From the NCBI RefSeq assembly GCF_029893805.1, contig NZ_JARXYP010000002.1, positions 8,370,001 through 8,434,000 of the forward strand: DNA of 64,000 nt, in the 5' to 3' direction. The position numbers and the translations under genes are program-made. This DNA is from Streptomyces sp. SAI-135 (GTDB taxonomy: Bacteria > Actinomycetota > Actinomycetes > Streptomycetales > Streptomycetaceae). The stretch's first letter is position 1. Every line of letters begins with the position of its first letter. The notes below the pieces were generated by a model. That model was not told the origin of the DNA and searched no databases. It saw nothing but the letters and a program-made list of their open reading frames with translations. This document shows positions 17,756 through 26,966 of this stretch, one piece after another.

Positions 17756-19234
17756 ATGGCACACGGTGACAGCGCCCTGCTCGTCGGAGGCAACCGGCGC
17801 ACACCGTCGGCTGCCTCCGACGCTCTGCGGCGCTCCGGAAGCTCCTGGGCGCTCGCGGCGGTGGCCGCCGTCTTCACCCTGGCCCAACTCGTCCTCGTCC
17901 GCCCCGGCATGGGCCTCGGCTGGGACGAGACGGTGTACGTCAGCCAGGTCGGCACCCAGGCCCCGGCGGCCTTCTTCAGCGCCCCGCGCGCCCGCGGTGT
18001 CTCCCTGCTGGTCGCGCCGGTCGCGAGCTGGTCGACCTCGACGGAACTCCTGCGGGTGTATCTCGCCGTGCTGTCCGGTCTCGGCCTCTGGCTTGCCCTG
18101 CGCGCCTGGCGCGGCCTCTTCCCGGTCCGCGTGCTCGCCGTCGGCGGCGCCCTGTTCGCCTCCCTGTGGATCACCGTGTTCTACGGTCCCCAGGCCATGC
18201 CCAACTACTGGGTCGCCGTCGGCGGACTGGGCGCGGTCGGCTGCTTCCTGCGGGCCCGCGAGAACCCGAGGGCCCTGTGGGGGGTGGTGGCGGGCGCCTG
18301 CCTCATGGCGTGGATGCGGCCCACCGACGCCGTGTGGGTCACCCTCCCGCTGCTCGCCGCCGCAGCCGTCGGCCGCAGTGCACGATCCGTCCTCGCCCTC
18401 GTGGCCGGACTGGTGGCGGGCGGCGCGCAGTGGGTGATCGAGGCGTACCTCGACTACGGCGGTCTCGCCGAGCGCCTGCACGAGGGTTCCCGTATCCAGG
18501 GCGGGCTCGGCCCGCAGTTCGCCGTGGACGACCAGCTGCGCAGCCTGAGCGGCCGGTCCCTGTGCCGTCCCTGCACGGGGCCGCTGCCGGACCCCGCCGT
18601 CATGGCCTGGTGGGCCGTCCTCCCGCTGCTGGCCGCCGTCGGACTGGTGGTCGCCGTACGGGCCGGGCGCACCCGGGCCACCCTCGTTCCGCTGGCCTGC
18701 GCCGGGACGGCCGCCGTGCCCTACCTGTTCCTGATCGGGTACGCGGCCCCGCGCTTCCTGCTGCCCGCCTACGCCCTGCTGGCGATCCCGGTCGCCGACG
18801 CGCTGTTCCACCTGGCGACCACCCCGGCCGGCCGGTGGCGGCCCGTCCCGGCGGTGCTGCTCGCGATCGGGCTGGCGGGGCACCTGGCGGTGCAGTACGC
18901 CGTGCTGGAGCGCACGGTGAAACGCACCACGGGCCACCACCGCGACTGGGCCCGCACCGCGGCCGAGCTGCACCGCCTCGGGGTGCGCCCGCCCTGTCTG
19001 CTCACCGGCCATCTGTCGGTGCCCGTCGCCTACTACGCCGGGTGCACCTCCGCCGCGGCCCGGGGCCCCAACACCAACAGCACCGAGGCCGGGATCGTCG
19101 GCGCCTCCCGCCGTACGCCCGTCGCCGTCCTCACCCGCCCCGGAACCGCGCCCCCCGCCTACGCCCGTGACTGGCACACCGTGCCCGCCGCCGGGATGGA
19201 CCTCCACGTGGCGCCGGCCGCGCGTGCGCGGTGA
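17756..19234 (+). CDS. Integral membrane glycosyltransferase-like protein (GT-C type)
   Basis: 492 residues with about ten membrane helices. After the first helix (WALAAVAAVFTLAQLVLV) comes MGLGWDETVYVSQVGTQ, whose WDE acidic pair is the GT-C catalytic-loop signature also seen in the gene at the left edge of this window. A soluble C-terminal region of about 100 residues follows the helices. It probably transfers sugar from a lipid-linked donor on the outer membrane face. The ATG was chosen because GTGAGGG stands just upstream and the helices begin soon after. Upstream in-frame extension is possible but is proline-rich and unlikely. Confidence 0.65.
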   Translation: MAHGDSALLVGGNRRTPSAASDALRRSGSSWALAAVAAVFTLAQLVLVRPGMGLGWDETVYVSQVGTQAPAAFFSAPRARGVSLLVAPVASWSTSTELLRVYLAVLSGLGLWLALRAWRGLFPVRVLAVGGALFASLWITVFYGPQAMPNYWVAVGGLGAVGCFLRARENPRALWGVVAGACLMAWMRPTDAVWVTLPLLAAAAVGRSARSVLALVAGLVAGGAQWVIEAYLDYGGLAERLHEGSRIQGGLGPQFAVDDQLRSLSGRSLCRPCTGPLPDPAVMAWWAVLPLLAAVGLVVAVRAGRTRATLVPLACAGTAAVPYLFLIGYAAPRFLLPAYALLAIPVADALFHLATTPAGRWRPVPAVLLAIGLAGHLAVQYAVLERTVKRTTGHHRDWARTAAELHRLGVRPPCLLTGHLSVPVAYYAGCTSAAARGPNTNSTEAGIVGASRRTPVAVLTRPGTAPPAYARDWHTVPAAGMDLHVAPAARAR

Positions 19235-19345
19235 CCGGCGCGCCGTCTGGCCGGCCTGATCCGGCAGAACCTCGGCCCGGCCACCCGAGGACGAACGCGG
19301 CGCCTGACAGGGCACTTTCCCCAGTCGTGGGCAATCCACCGCCCG

Positions 19346-20518
19346 ATGACGGCCGCCCCTGACTCCGCTCCGCCCCTCCTCCCCGCCACCGCCCCCGCGA
19401 GGGGCTCGGCATGGCACCGCGTCCGTGGCTCCATGACGCGGCAGGAGTGGGTCAGGGCGGGCGGCATGGCCGCGGTCGTGGTGGCGCTGCACGTGATCGG
19501 CTGGTTCACCCTCGTGGCGGTCGTCGCCCCGCACCACTACGGCGTCGGCGAGAAGTCCTTCGGTATCGGCGTCGGCGTCACCGCCTACACGCTCGGCATG
19601 CGGCACGCCTTCGACGCCGACCACATCGCGGCCATCGACAACACCACCCGCAAGCTGATGGGCGAGGGACGGCGGCCGCTGTCGGTGGGCTTCTGGTTCT
19701 CGCTCGGCCACTCCAGCGTGGTCTTCGTCCTGGCGCTGCTGCTCTCGCTCGGTGTGAAGGCCCTCGCGGGCCCGGTGCGCGACGACGACTCCCGCCTCCA
19801 CGACGTGACCGCCGTGATCGGGACGACGGTCTCGGGCGCGTTCCTCTACCTCATCGCCGCGGTCAACCTGGTGGTCCTGGCGGGCGTCTGGAAGGTGTTC
19901 CGGCGGATGCGCTCGGGCCGCTACGACGAGGCCGCGCTGGAGGAGCAGCTGAACAACCGCGGGTTCATGAACCGCCTCCTCGGCCGGGTCATGAAGTCGA
20001 TCACCAAGCCCTGGCAGATGTACCCGCTCGGCCTCCTCTTCGGCCTGGGCTTCGACACGGCGACGGAGATCGCGCTGCTGGTCCTGGCCGGGTCGGGCGC
20101 GGCCTCCGGGCTGCCCTGGTACGCGATCCTCACCCTGCCCGTCCTCTTCGCCGCCGGCATGTCCCTCCTCGACACGATCGACGGCACCTTCATGAACTTC
20201 GCCTACGGCTGGGCGTTCTCGAAGCCGGTCCGCAAGGTCTACTACAACCTCACCGTCACGGGTCTCTCGGTCGCGGTGGCCCTCCTCATCGGCACGGCGG
20301 AACTCCTGGGCCTGCTGGCCGACAGACTCCACCTGCACGGCCCGTTCTGGACCTGGGTGTCCGGCCTCGACCTCAACCTCCTGGGCTTCGTCATCGTGGC
20401 CCTGTTCTTCGCCACGTGGATCGTCGCCCTGGCGGTGTGGAAAGTCGCCCGGATCGAGGAGAAGTGGACGAAGGGCCCGGCGGGCGGGAAACCCGCGGAA
20501 CGGGCAAGCACGCCCTGA
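19346..20518 (+). CDS. HoxN/NixA-family nickel/cobalt transporter
   Basis: 390 residues with about eight membrane helices. MRHAFDADHIAAIDNTTRKLM contains the metal-selective HX4DH motif of the NiCoT family. FSLGHSSVVF and LFGLGFDTATEIALL are the other family signatures. It imports Ni(II) or Co(II) for enzymes such as urease or hydrogenase, or for cobalamin. Selectivity cannot be told from the sequence. No Shine-Dalgarno is obvious at 19346. The ATG at 19433 (MTRQEWVRAG) is an alternative. No nickel-responsive operator was seen. Confidence 0.88.
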   Translation: MTAAPDSAPPLLPATAPARGSAWHRVRGSMTRQEWVRAGGMAAVVVALHVIGWFTLVAVVAPHHYGVGEKSFGIGVGVTAYTLGMRHAFDADHIAAIDNTTRKLMGEGRRPLSVGFWFSLGHSSVVFVLALLLSLGVKALAGPVRDDDSRLHDVTAVIGTTVSGAFLYLIAAVNLVVLAGVWKVFRRMRSGRYDEAALEEQLNNRGFMNRLLGRVMKSITKPWQMYPLGLLFGLGFDTATEIALLVLAGSGAASGLPWYAILTLPVLFAAGMSLLDTIDGTFMNFAYGWAFSKPVRKVYYNLTVTGLSVAVALLIGTAELLGLLADRLHLHGPFWTWVSGLDLNLLGFVIVALFFATWIVALAVWKVARIEEKWTKGPAGGKPAERASTP

Positions 20519-20521
20519 CGT

Positions 20522-21481
20522 TCAGACCCGCACCCTGAACTCCTTGCGCCACTTGGTGAACTGCCGTTCCGGGTCGCCGGTGTACGACCACGGTGTGCGG
20601 GTGCCCCGGCGGCCGAGCAGTTGCAGGAGGGGGACCGCGATCTCCGGAAGGCCCGCGTGACAGGCCGCGTGAGTCAGGTAGTTGAGGTCGCGCAGCTCTC
20701 CGGGGGCCACCGTCTGGTCGGCGCGGCCCACGATCCAGCGCTGCCAGGTGCGCCGTACGTCACTGACGGCTCCGTCGTTCTTCCAGTGCTGTCCCAGCCC
20801 CAGCGAGGTCCGCCTGTCCTCGGCGGCGTCCGTCGCGATGCGGTACTCCTCGACCCGCGCGTACTGCACCAGCACCGGCAGCGCGGAGCCCGGCGGCGCC
20901 ACTCCGGCCGCGTCGCGGGCGAAGTCGTACATCAGGCCGTTCGAGCCGTGCCAGCGGGCCGAGTAGTAGTGCAGCACCTGCAGGTGCCCCTCGACGCTGT
21001 ACGGATCGCGGCTGTGCAACTCGTCCCACCAGCGCCCCAGTTCCTGCCGCCGTACACCGGCCGGGTACAGCCTGGCCACGGAGATCAGGGAGATCCACGG
21101 CGTCGGGTCGTCCACGAACGCCTCCGACGCCTGGAGGCAGGCCATCACCGCGGCATCGACGCGGCGCTGGTCGATCGGCACACCCCGGCCCGCGGCGATG
21201 GCCAGATTGAACGCCCGGGCCGTCTCGGTGGCCGCCCGCAGCACCAGGGCGTCCCCGTTGTGCGGCTCGGCCGCCAGCCACGACTCCACCGTCGAACTGC
21301 CCGCGCACGCCTGGGCGAGCACCCGCACCCGGTGCCCCCGTGACAGCCAGTCGGGCCCGGTGGCGCGCAGCAGTTCACGCAGGCCCTGCCAGCGGCCGAT
21401 GACGATGTCCTGGCGGGCGGTCGTGAGCGGGACGTCCCCGCAGTCGGGATCGAACTCGGGGGCGAAACGGTCTCTCGCCAT
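20522..21481 (-). CDS. Hypothetical helical (TPR-like) protein
   Basis: 319 residues, soluble, with no signal or membrane segment. The alternating helical pattern (VLRAATETARAFNLAIAAG, VMACLQASEAFVDDPTPWISLI) is TPR-like but no canonical repeat can be aligned by eye. PYSVEGHLQVLHYYSARWHGS and a basic C-terminus TKWRKEFRVRV are distinctive. The gene starts 12 bp after the stop of the APC permease on the same strand and is probably co-transcribed with it. I do not recognise a function. Confidence 0.6.
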   Translation of the reverse strand: MARDRFAPEFDPDCGDVPLTTARQDIVIGRWQGLRELLRATGPDWLSRGHRVRVLAQACAGSSTVESWLAAEPHNGDALVLRAATETARAFNLAIAAGRGVPIDQRRVDAAVMACLQASEAFVDDPTPWISLISVARLYPAGVRRQELGRWWDELHSRDPYSVEGHLQVLHYYSARWHGSNGLMYDFARDAAGVAPPGSALPVLVQYARVEEYRIATDAAEDRRTSLGLGQHWKNDGAVSDVRRTWQRWIVGRADQTVAPGELRDLNYLTHAACHAGLPEIAVPLLQLLGRRGTRTPWSYTGDPERQFTKWRKEFRVRV

Positions 21482-21493
21482 CGCACAACCGCC

Positions 21494-22966
21494 TCAGAAG
21501 TCGGTGGGGAGACCCTCGTGGACGAGCGAGGGCCCGGCCGTCGCGCCGTCGGGCAGGTAGTCCGTCTCGACGGTACGGCTCGCGTCAAGCTTCGCGGGCC
21601 GGTAGTAGTCGCTGCCCCGCCTCCAGTACCAGAGCATCGGGACCAGCCCCACGGCCAGCCCGCCGACGCCGATCGTGATCGCGGCGGTGCTCAGCTCGCC
21701 CAGCGACTCGACGAAGATCCAGAACATGAACAGGGCGCCCAGCAGCGGCCACAGCCCGCCGAGCAGGAAGTCGGTCGGGGACTTCAGCAGCATCTTGCGG
21801 TACGCGACGACGACCGCGAGCCCGCTGAGGCCGTAGTAGACGGCGATCTGCAGACCGATCGCCGAGATGGCGTCGGAGAGGATGTCGCCCACCGACCCCA
21901 GGGAGTTGGAGGCGATGAACATCAGCAGCGCCACCGCGCCGACCACCACGATCGCCACCCACGGGGTGTTCCAGCGGCGGTGCACCCTGCCCAGCGCGGA
22001 CGGCATCGTACGGTCCCGGCCCATCGCGAACAGCGAGCGCGTGACCTGGATCAGCGTGGTCTCCAGGGTGGCGATGGTCGACAGCATCACCGCGACGATC
22101 AGCAGCTTGCCGCCCCAGCCCGGCCAGATCTCCTCGCCGAGCACGGCCAGCACGTTGGCGTCGTTGTCCTCGATCTGCTGCGAGGTGAGGATGACGTTCA
22201 CCGCGATGGTGAACACCTCGAAGAGGAGGAAGACGATCCCGACGCCGATGAGCCCGGCGAGTCCCGTCGTACGGCGGCTGTTGCGGGTCTCCTCGCTCAG
22301 GTTGCTGGTGACGTCCCAGCCCCAGTAGTAGAACGCGGCGATCAGCGCACCCGACGCGAAGCCCGCCATGCCGTCGAAGTGACCGAAGCCCAGCCAGGAC
22401 CACTCGAAGGAGCGCGCGTTGCCCGTGTGGAAGAGGGCGAGGACCGCGAACAGGGCCAGTATCGCCAGCTCCACACCGGACATGACGAGCTGGGCGCGTA
22501 CGGTGAGCCGGGCGCCGCCGAGCACCACGAGCAGCATCAGCACGAACCAGGCCGCGCCCACGACGGTCGACAGCGCGGTGTCGTCCGCGAGGTCCTGGTC
22601 GAAGAGGGCCAGCGTCATCGAACCGGCGGGGAGCGAACCGGCCACCATGAAGATGGTCGCCGAGATCACCAGCGCCCAGCCGGACACGAAGCCCAGGAAG
22701 GGGTGGAGCGTACGGCCCACCCAGGAGTAACTGGCGCCGGCGTTCACGTCGATGCGGCTGAGATAGCTGAACGCGAGCGCGATACCGAGCATGGGTATCG
22801 CGCAGTACAGCAGAGCCGCCGGACTGGCCAGGCCCACCGAGCCGACCAGGACCGCGGTGGTCGCGGCGATCGAGTACGCCGGCGCGCTGCCCGCGACGGC
22901 CATCACCACGGTGTCGAAGGTACCGAGGGCATTGGCCTGCAGCCCTCTGCCCCTGCTGATGCTCAT
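21494..22966 (-). CDS. APC-family amino acid/polyamine permease
   Basis: 490 residues with about twelve membrane helices. The N-terminus GTFDTVVMAVAGSAPAYSIA carries the unwound helix-1 Gly/Ser-rich motif that binds the amino group in APC transporters. NAGASYSWVGRTLHPFLGFVSGW is the next conserved block. It likely imports or exchanges an amino acid or polyamine across the membrane, using a cation gradient. The substrate is not readable. It is the first gene of a likely two-gene unit with the hypothetical protein downstream. Confidence 0.85.
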   Translation of the reverse strand: MSISRGRGLQANALGTFDTVVMAVAGSAPAYSIAATTAVLVGSVGLASPAALLYCAIPMLGIALAFSYLSRIDVNAGASYSWVGRTLHPFLGFVSGWALVISATIFMVAGSLPAGSMTLALFDQDLADDTALSTVVGAAWFVLMLLVVLGGARLTVRAQLVMSGVELAILALFAVLALFHTGNARSFEWSWLGFGHFDGMAGFASGALIAAFYYWGWDVTSNLSEETRNSRRTTGLAGLIGVGIVFLLFEVFTIAVNVILTSQQIEDNDANVLAVLGEEIWPGWGGKLLIVAVMLSTIATLETTLIQVTRSLFAMGRDRTMPSALGRVHRRWNTPWVAIVVVGAVALLMFIASNSLGSVGDILSDAISAIGLQIAVYYGLSGLAVVVAYRKMLLKSPTDFLLGGLWPLLGALFMFWIFVESLGELSTAAITIGVGGLAVGLVPMLWYWRRGSDYYRPAKLDASRTVETDYLPDGATAGPSLVHEGLPTDF

Positions 22967-23320
22967 GGTTGTGCTGCTTTCGGTAGGGCACGACGCACGG
23001 CGGAGGGGACCGCGCGGCGCAGAAGGGGTGGGGGGTGGCTTTGTCCCGGACGGCGAGAGGGGTGGCCTCGGGCCGGGGCGGTGAAGAGGGGAACCGAAGG
23101 GGTGCGCAGGACCGGACGACCGCTGCGTGGACGGCCGGTCACTCCGCGTGTGCGAGTGATGATAGCCCTATTCCTTGACCCTTCAAGATTAACTGGGGGG
23201 TAACCTTCCGGCTGTGGAATGCCTTACTCCGGCAGTCTTTTGAGGTTGGGGAGCGCATACGGGGAAACGCGGATCAGGACACCGCACGGAACCGCACGCG
23301 ACGCGCGAGGGAGGCAGCCC
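22967..23320. other. Divergent intergenic region, candidate promoter for the APC permease
   Basis: 354 bp without a gene. On the minus strand TTGAAG (23186-23181) and TATCAT (23164-23159), 16 bp apart, form a plausible housekeeping promoter with a long leader to the APC permease start. The stretch around 23174-23206 is unusually AT-rich for this DNA. No riboswitch or clear palindrome was recognised. Confidence 0.4.
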
Positions 23321-23803
23321 ATGGGCACCGAACCGACACCTGCCGAGCCGATGGCCGACGACGCCTACCAGCCCACCGGGACCAACGAGGAGCAGGAGGA
23401 CGCGTCCCCGCTGGACCTCCAGGACGCCCTCGACGAACGCACCTACGACGACACCCTCGACGAGGGCTACTCGCCGCCGGAGAAGCCCCTCGGCGTCACC
23501 CGGTACGGCACCACGGCCGCCGAACAGCACGAGGGCGAGAGCCTCGACGACCGCCTGGCCCAGGAGGTTCCCGAGGGGACCGAGCCGCTCGGCGACGAGA
23601 TCGGCGACCTGCCCGGCGGGGAGGGCGAACCGGTCGACCCGCAGGCCGGTGCCGACCGCGCCGGGCGCCTCGTCGCCCCCGACGAGGGCGCCCACCCCAC
23701 CACCACGAAGGACGAGGTCGCCACCGACGTGGGCATCGACGCGGGTGCGGCCGGCGCGGAGGAGGCCGCCGTGCACGTCATCGAGGACCCCGAGGAGCTC
23801 TGA
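23321..23803 (+). CDS. DUF5709-family acidic protein
   Basis: 160 residues, strongly acidic, with no membrane segment. SPLDLQDALDERTYDDTLDEGYSPPEKP, given here only as its position at residues about 28-55, is the recognisable family core, followed by EGESLDDRLAQEVPE and a C-terminal DVATDVGIDAG-like region. These proteins are common in actinomycetes, of unknown function and probably largely disordered. The ATG follows GGGAGG. It stops 6 bp before the convergent transhydrogenase gene. Confidence 0.75.
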   Translation: MGTEPTPAEPMADDAYQPTGTNEEQEDASPLDLQDALDERTYDDTLDEGYSPPEKPLGVTRYGTTAAEQHEGESLDDRLAQEVPEGTEPLGDEIGDLPGGEGEPVDPQAGADRAGRLVAPDEGAHPTTTKDEVATDVGIDAGAAGAEEAAVHVIEDPEEL

Positions 23804-23809
23804 GCGGCG

Positions 23810-25213
23810 TCAGTCCCCGATCCGGTCGATCTGGCGGAGCCTGTTCGTGGCGTCCAGCGCCGCGACCTTGTAGGACTCGGCGAGCGTCGGGTAGTTGAAC
23901 ACCGCGTCGACCAGATAGTCGACCGTGCCGCCGCAGCCCATCACGGTCTGCCCGATGTGGATCAGTTCGGTGGCTCCGGTGCCGAAGCAGTGCACCCCCA
24001 GCAGGGTCCGGTCCACGGGGGAGACCAGCAGTTTCAGCATGCCGTGGGAGTCCCCGATGATCTGCCCGCGGGCCAGCTCGCGGTACCGGGAGATGCCGAC
24101 CTCGAACGGCACGCTGTCCTCGGTGAGCTGGTCCTCGGTCCGCCCGACGAAGCTGATCTCCGGGATGGTGTAGATGCCGATGGGCTGCAGGCGGTGCATC
24201 TGCCCGACCGGCTCACCGAAGGCGTGGTAGGCGGCCGACCTGCCCTGTTCCATGGAGGTCGCCGCGAGCGCCGGGAAGCCGATGACGTCCCCCACGGCGT
24301 AGATGTGCGGCACCTCGGTGCGGTAGTGCTCGTCGACGGTGATCCGGCCGCGCCGGTCGGCGGACAACCCCGCCTTGTCCAGGTCCAGTTCGTCCGTCAG
24401 GCCCTGTCGGCCGGCCGAGTACATCACCGCGTCGGCCGGGATCTTCTTGCCGCTCTCCAGGACGGTCAGCGTGCCGCGCGGATGGCGCTCGACCGCGGCC
24501 ACGGTCTCACCGAACCGGAACGTCACCGCGAGGTCGCGCAGATGGTACTTGAGCGCCTCGATGACCTCGATGTCGCAGATGTCGAGCATCCCGGCCCGCT
24601 TCTCCACGACCGTCACCTTGCTGCCGAGCGCGGCGAACATGGACGCGTACTCCATGCCGATGACACCGGCGCCCACGATCACCATGGAGCGCGGGACGCG
24701 TTCGAGGGCGAGCACGTTGTCGGAGTCCATGATCGTGCGGCCGTCGAACTCGACGCTGTCCGGCCGCGCCGGGCGGGTGCCGGTGGCGATGACGATGTTC
24801 TCGGCGCTGATCAGCCGCTCGTGACCGGTGACCTCGCGCAGGGCGACGGTGTGCGGGTCCACGAAGCGGCCGGTGCCGCCGAAGAGGGAGACGTGGTTGC
24901 GGGAGAGCTGACTGCGGATCACGTCGACCTCGCGGCCGACCACGTGCTGGGTGCGCGCGGTCAGGTCGGCGACGGTGATGTCCTCCTTCAGCCGGTAGCT
25001 CTGGCCGTACAGGTCGCGCTGGGTGAGGCCGGTCAGGTACAGCACCGCCTCGCGCAGGGTCTTGGAGGGGATGGTGCCGGTGTGGATGGAGACCCCGCCG
25101 ACCATGTCGGGGCGGTCGACGACGGCGACCCGGCGGCCCAGCTTGGCCGCGGCGATGGCGGCCTTCTGGCCACCCGGACCGGATCCGATGACAAGCATGT
25201 CGAAGTCGGGCAC
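23810..25213 (-). CDS. sthA: Soluble pyridine nucleotide transhydrogenase
   Basis: 467 residues, the standard size. The FAD Rossmann motif is VIGSGPGGQKAAIAAAKLG at the N-terminus and a second dinucleotide motif is VGAGVIGMEYASMFAALG. The redox-active CxxxxC of related lipoamide dehydrogenases is replaced by GTIPSKT, the hallmark of Si-specific soluble transhydrogenase. It transfers hydride between NADPH and NAD+ in the cytosol, balancing reducing equivalents. The GTG start (VPDFDMLVIG) places the FAD motif near the N-terminus as in the family; longer upstream extensions are arginine-rich and implausible. Confidence 0.93.
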   Translation of the reverse strand: MPDFDMLVIGSGPGGQKAAIAAAKLGRRVAVVDRPDMVGGVSIHTGTIPSKTLREAVLYLTGLTQRDLYGQSYRLKEDITVADLTARTQHVVGREVDVIRSQLSRNHVSLFGGTGRFVDPHTVALREVTGHERLISAENIVIATGTRPARPDSVEFDGRTIMDSDNVLALERVPRSMVIVGAGVIGMEYASMFAALGSKVTVVEKRAGMLDICDIEVIEALKYHLRDLAVTFRFGETVAAVERHPRGTLTVLESGKKIPADAVMYSAGRQGLTDELDLDKAGLSADRRGRITVDEHYRTEVPHIYAVGDVIGFPALAATSMEQGRSAAYHAFGEPVGQMHRLQPIGIYTIPEISFVGRTEDQLTEDSVPFEVGISRYRELARGQIIGDSHGMLKLLVSPVDRTLLGVHCFGTGATELIHIGQTVMGCGGTVDYLVDAVFNYPTLAESYKVAALDATNRLRQIDRIGD

Positions 25214-25370
25214 CCTCGGAAGTCTGGCAGCCGCGGGGCCCCTTTCGAAAGGGTGAGCAGTCAACCGCCGCGACTCGGAGCCGGCGCGGACGGCGCGGAG
25301 TTGCCGCGGGACCGCCGGGCAACGTGCCGTGGAGCGCGACAGCTCCGCCGCACCGCGGGACAATACGCCC

Positions 25371-26504
25371 ATGGGCCGACGACTCGCCGACACGAGCACC
25401 CCGGCCCGGCTCGCCGCCCCCGACGAGGGCATCGGCCGGGACGAACTGTCGCTCGCCACCCGCAACCACGGCCTGCCCCTCGAAGCGATGCGCCACGACC
25501 TGACCCCGCCGGGCCTGCACTACGTCCTCACGCACTACGACATCCCGTACGTCCCCGAGGACACCCCCTGGCGGCTCGACGTCGCGGGCCGGGTCCGTCG
25601 CCCCCTCGGCCTCACCCCTGCCGAGGTGCGGGCGCTTCCGCGGGTCAGCACACGGGTCACGCTGGAGTGCGCGGGCAACGGCCGGGCCCTGCTCACCCCC
25701 CGCCCGGTCAGCCAGCCCTGGCTGGTCGAGGCCGTGGGCACCGCCGAGTGGACCGGCGTGCCGCTGCGCCTGCTGCTCGCGGCTGCCGGGGTGGAGGAAG
25801 GCGCCGTCGACGTGGTGTGCACCGGCGCCGACCACGGGGTGGAGCGCGGTGTCGAACAGGACTACGAGCGGGCCCTGCCCCTCGACGTGGCCACCGGAAC
25901 CGAGCCCGAGGTGCTGGTGGCCTACGAGATGAACGGCGCCCCGCTGCCGCCCCAGCACGGCGCCCCGCTGCGGCTCGTCGTGCCCGGCTGGTACGGCATG
26001 GCCCACGTGAAGTGGCTGCGCCGGATCACCGTCACCGACGCCCCGTTCACCGGGTTCCAGCAGGCCGTCGCCTACCGGCTGAGGCAGGACCCCGGGGACG
26101 AGGGCGAACCGGTCACCCGGATCGCGCCGCGCGCCCTGCTCGTCCCGCCCGGCTTCCCGGACTTCATGTCCCGGGCCCGGGTGGTCCGGCCCGGCACGGT
26201 GACGCTGGAGGGGCGTGCCTGGTCCGGGCGGGCGCCGGTCGTCCGGACCGAGGTGAGCACGGACGGGGGACACACCTGGCACGAGGCGGATCTCGAACCG
26301 GACACCGGTCACCGCTGGGCCTGGCGGCGCTGGAGCTACAACTGGCGCGTCGAGCCGGGGGAGTTCGTGCTCAGCGCGCGGGCCACCGACGCGGAGGGGC
26401 ACACCCAGCCGCTGCAACAGCCCTGGAACCGGGGCGGCTTCGCCAACAACCTCGTGCAGCGGGTCGAAGTGCTGTGCCTGGACACGGAGTCGGCGGAGCG
26501 CTGA
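25371..26504 (+). CDS. Sulfite-oxidase-like molybdopterin enzyme, cytosolic
   Basis: 377 residues. VTLECAGNGR carries the cysteine that ligates molybdenum, and VPGWYGMAHVKWLRRI is the conserved pterin-binding segment. A C-terminal dimerisation domain (VRTEVSTDGGHTWHEADLE) completes the sulfite-oxidase layout. There is no haem domain and no Tat or Sec signal, unlike exported sulfite dehydrogenases, so it appears to work in the cytosol with an unknown electron acceptor. Substrate could be sulfite or another S- or N-oxide. The ATG gives a protein of normal length. It is separated from the next gene by a convergent hairpin. Confidence 0.85.
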   Translation: MGRRLADTSTPARLAAPDEGIGRDELSLATRNHGLPLEAMRHDLTPPGLHYVLTHYDIPYVPEDTPWRLDVAGRVRRPLGLTPAEVRALPRVSTRVTLECAGNGRALLTPRPVSQPWLVEAVGTAEWTGVPLRLLLAAAGVEEGAVDVVCTGADHGVERGVEQDYERALPLDVATGTEPEVLVAYEMNGAPLPPQHGAPLRLVVPGWYGMAHVKWLRRITVTDAPFTGFQQAVAYRLRQDPGDEGEPVTRIAPRALLVPPGFPDFMSRARVVRPGTVTLEGRAWSGRAPVVRTEVSTDGGHTWHEADLEPDTGHRWAWRRWSYNWRVEPGEFVLSARATDAEGHTQPLQQPWNRGGFANNLVQRVEVLCLDTESAER

Positions 26505-26539
26505 GGGGCGCAGTCGCGGCCCGTGCCGGTCACCGAAGG

Positions 26540-26571
26540 GGTGTTCGGCCGTCCCGGGACAGCCGAACACC
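26540..26571. terminator. Bidirectional hairpin terminator
   Basis: GGTGTTCGGC (26540-26549) pairs perfectly with GCCGAACACC (26562-26571) across a 12-base loop. It lies between two convergent genes, where a shared terminator is expected. There is no T-run, as is common in Streptomyces. Confidence 0.65.
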
Positions 26572-26583
26572 ACCCGGTCGCAG

Positions 26584-26790
26584 TCAGGGCAGGAGCTTGT
26601 CGAGCGCGGCCGGGCCCTCCGTCTCCAGCTTGCGCCGGGCCCATTCGAGACTGTGCGGGGTGATGTCCTTGCCTGAGGCAAGGACGAGGTCCTCCGGCGA
26701 CACCTCGGTGCCGGTACGGGTGTGGAGCAGGTCGTCCGGGGTGGTGCGGTCCTCGGACGGCCCGGACACGTCGGGCTGTGACGTCGGCAT
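26584..26790 (-). CDS. Small conserved-looking hypothetical protein
   Basis: 68 residues with a strong GAGGAG Shine-Dalgarno eight bases before the ATG, and normal codon use, so it looks genuinely translated. It has an acidic N-terminal half and a helical C-terminal LEWARRKLETEGPAALDKLL. There is no signal or membrane segment. Function is unknown. Confidence 0.6.
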   Translation of the reverse strand: MPTSQPDVSGPSEDRTTPDDLLHTRTGTEVSPEDLVLASGKDITPHSLEWARRKLETEGPAALDKLLP

Positions 26791-26966
26791 GATCTCTGCT
26801 CCTCGGATCCGGATCGCTGTGCGGTCCCGGTGCTGTCAACGGGTCCGATATCACCATTCAACGCCCGGGCCGACCCTGCATCCCGAGGAGCCCGGGATGC
26901 CCGGATGATCGGAAAGGCGTGTAATGGAAGTGTTGCTCTCGCGGGTACGGCAGGGAAGACGATGCC

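Noticed and set aside
14869..18174. A 1101-codon antisense open frame across the GH65 region.
   Set aside because: It mirrors HAD, GH65 and glycosyltransferase codons; no motif or start signal.
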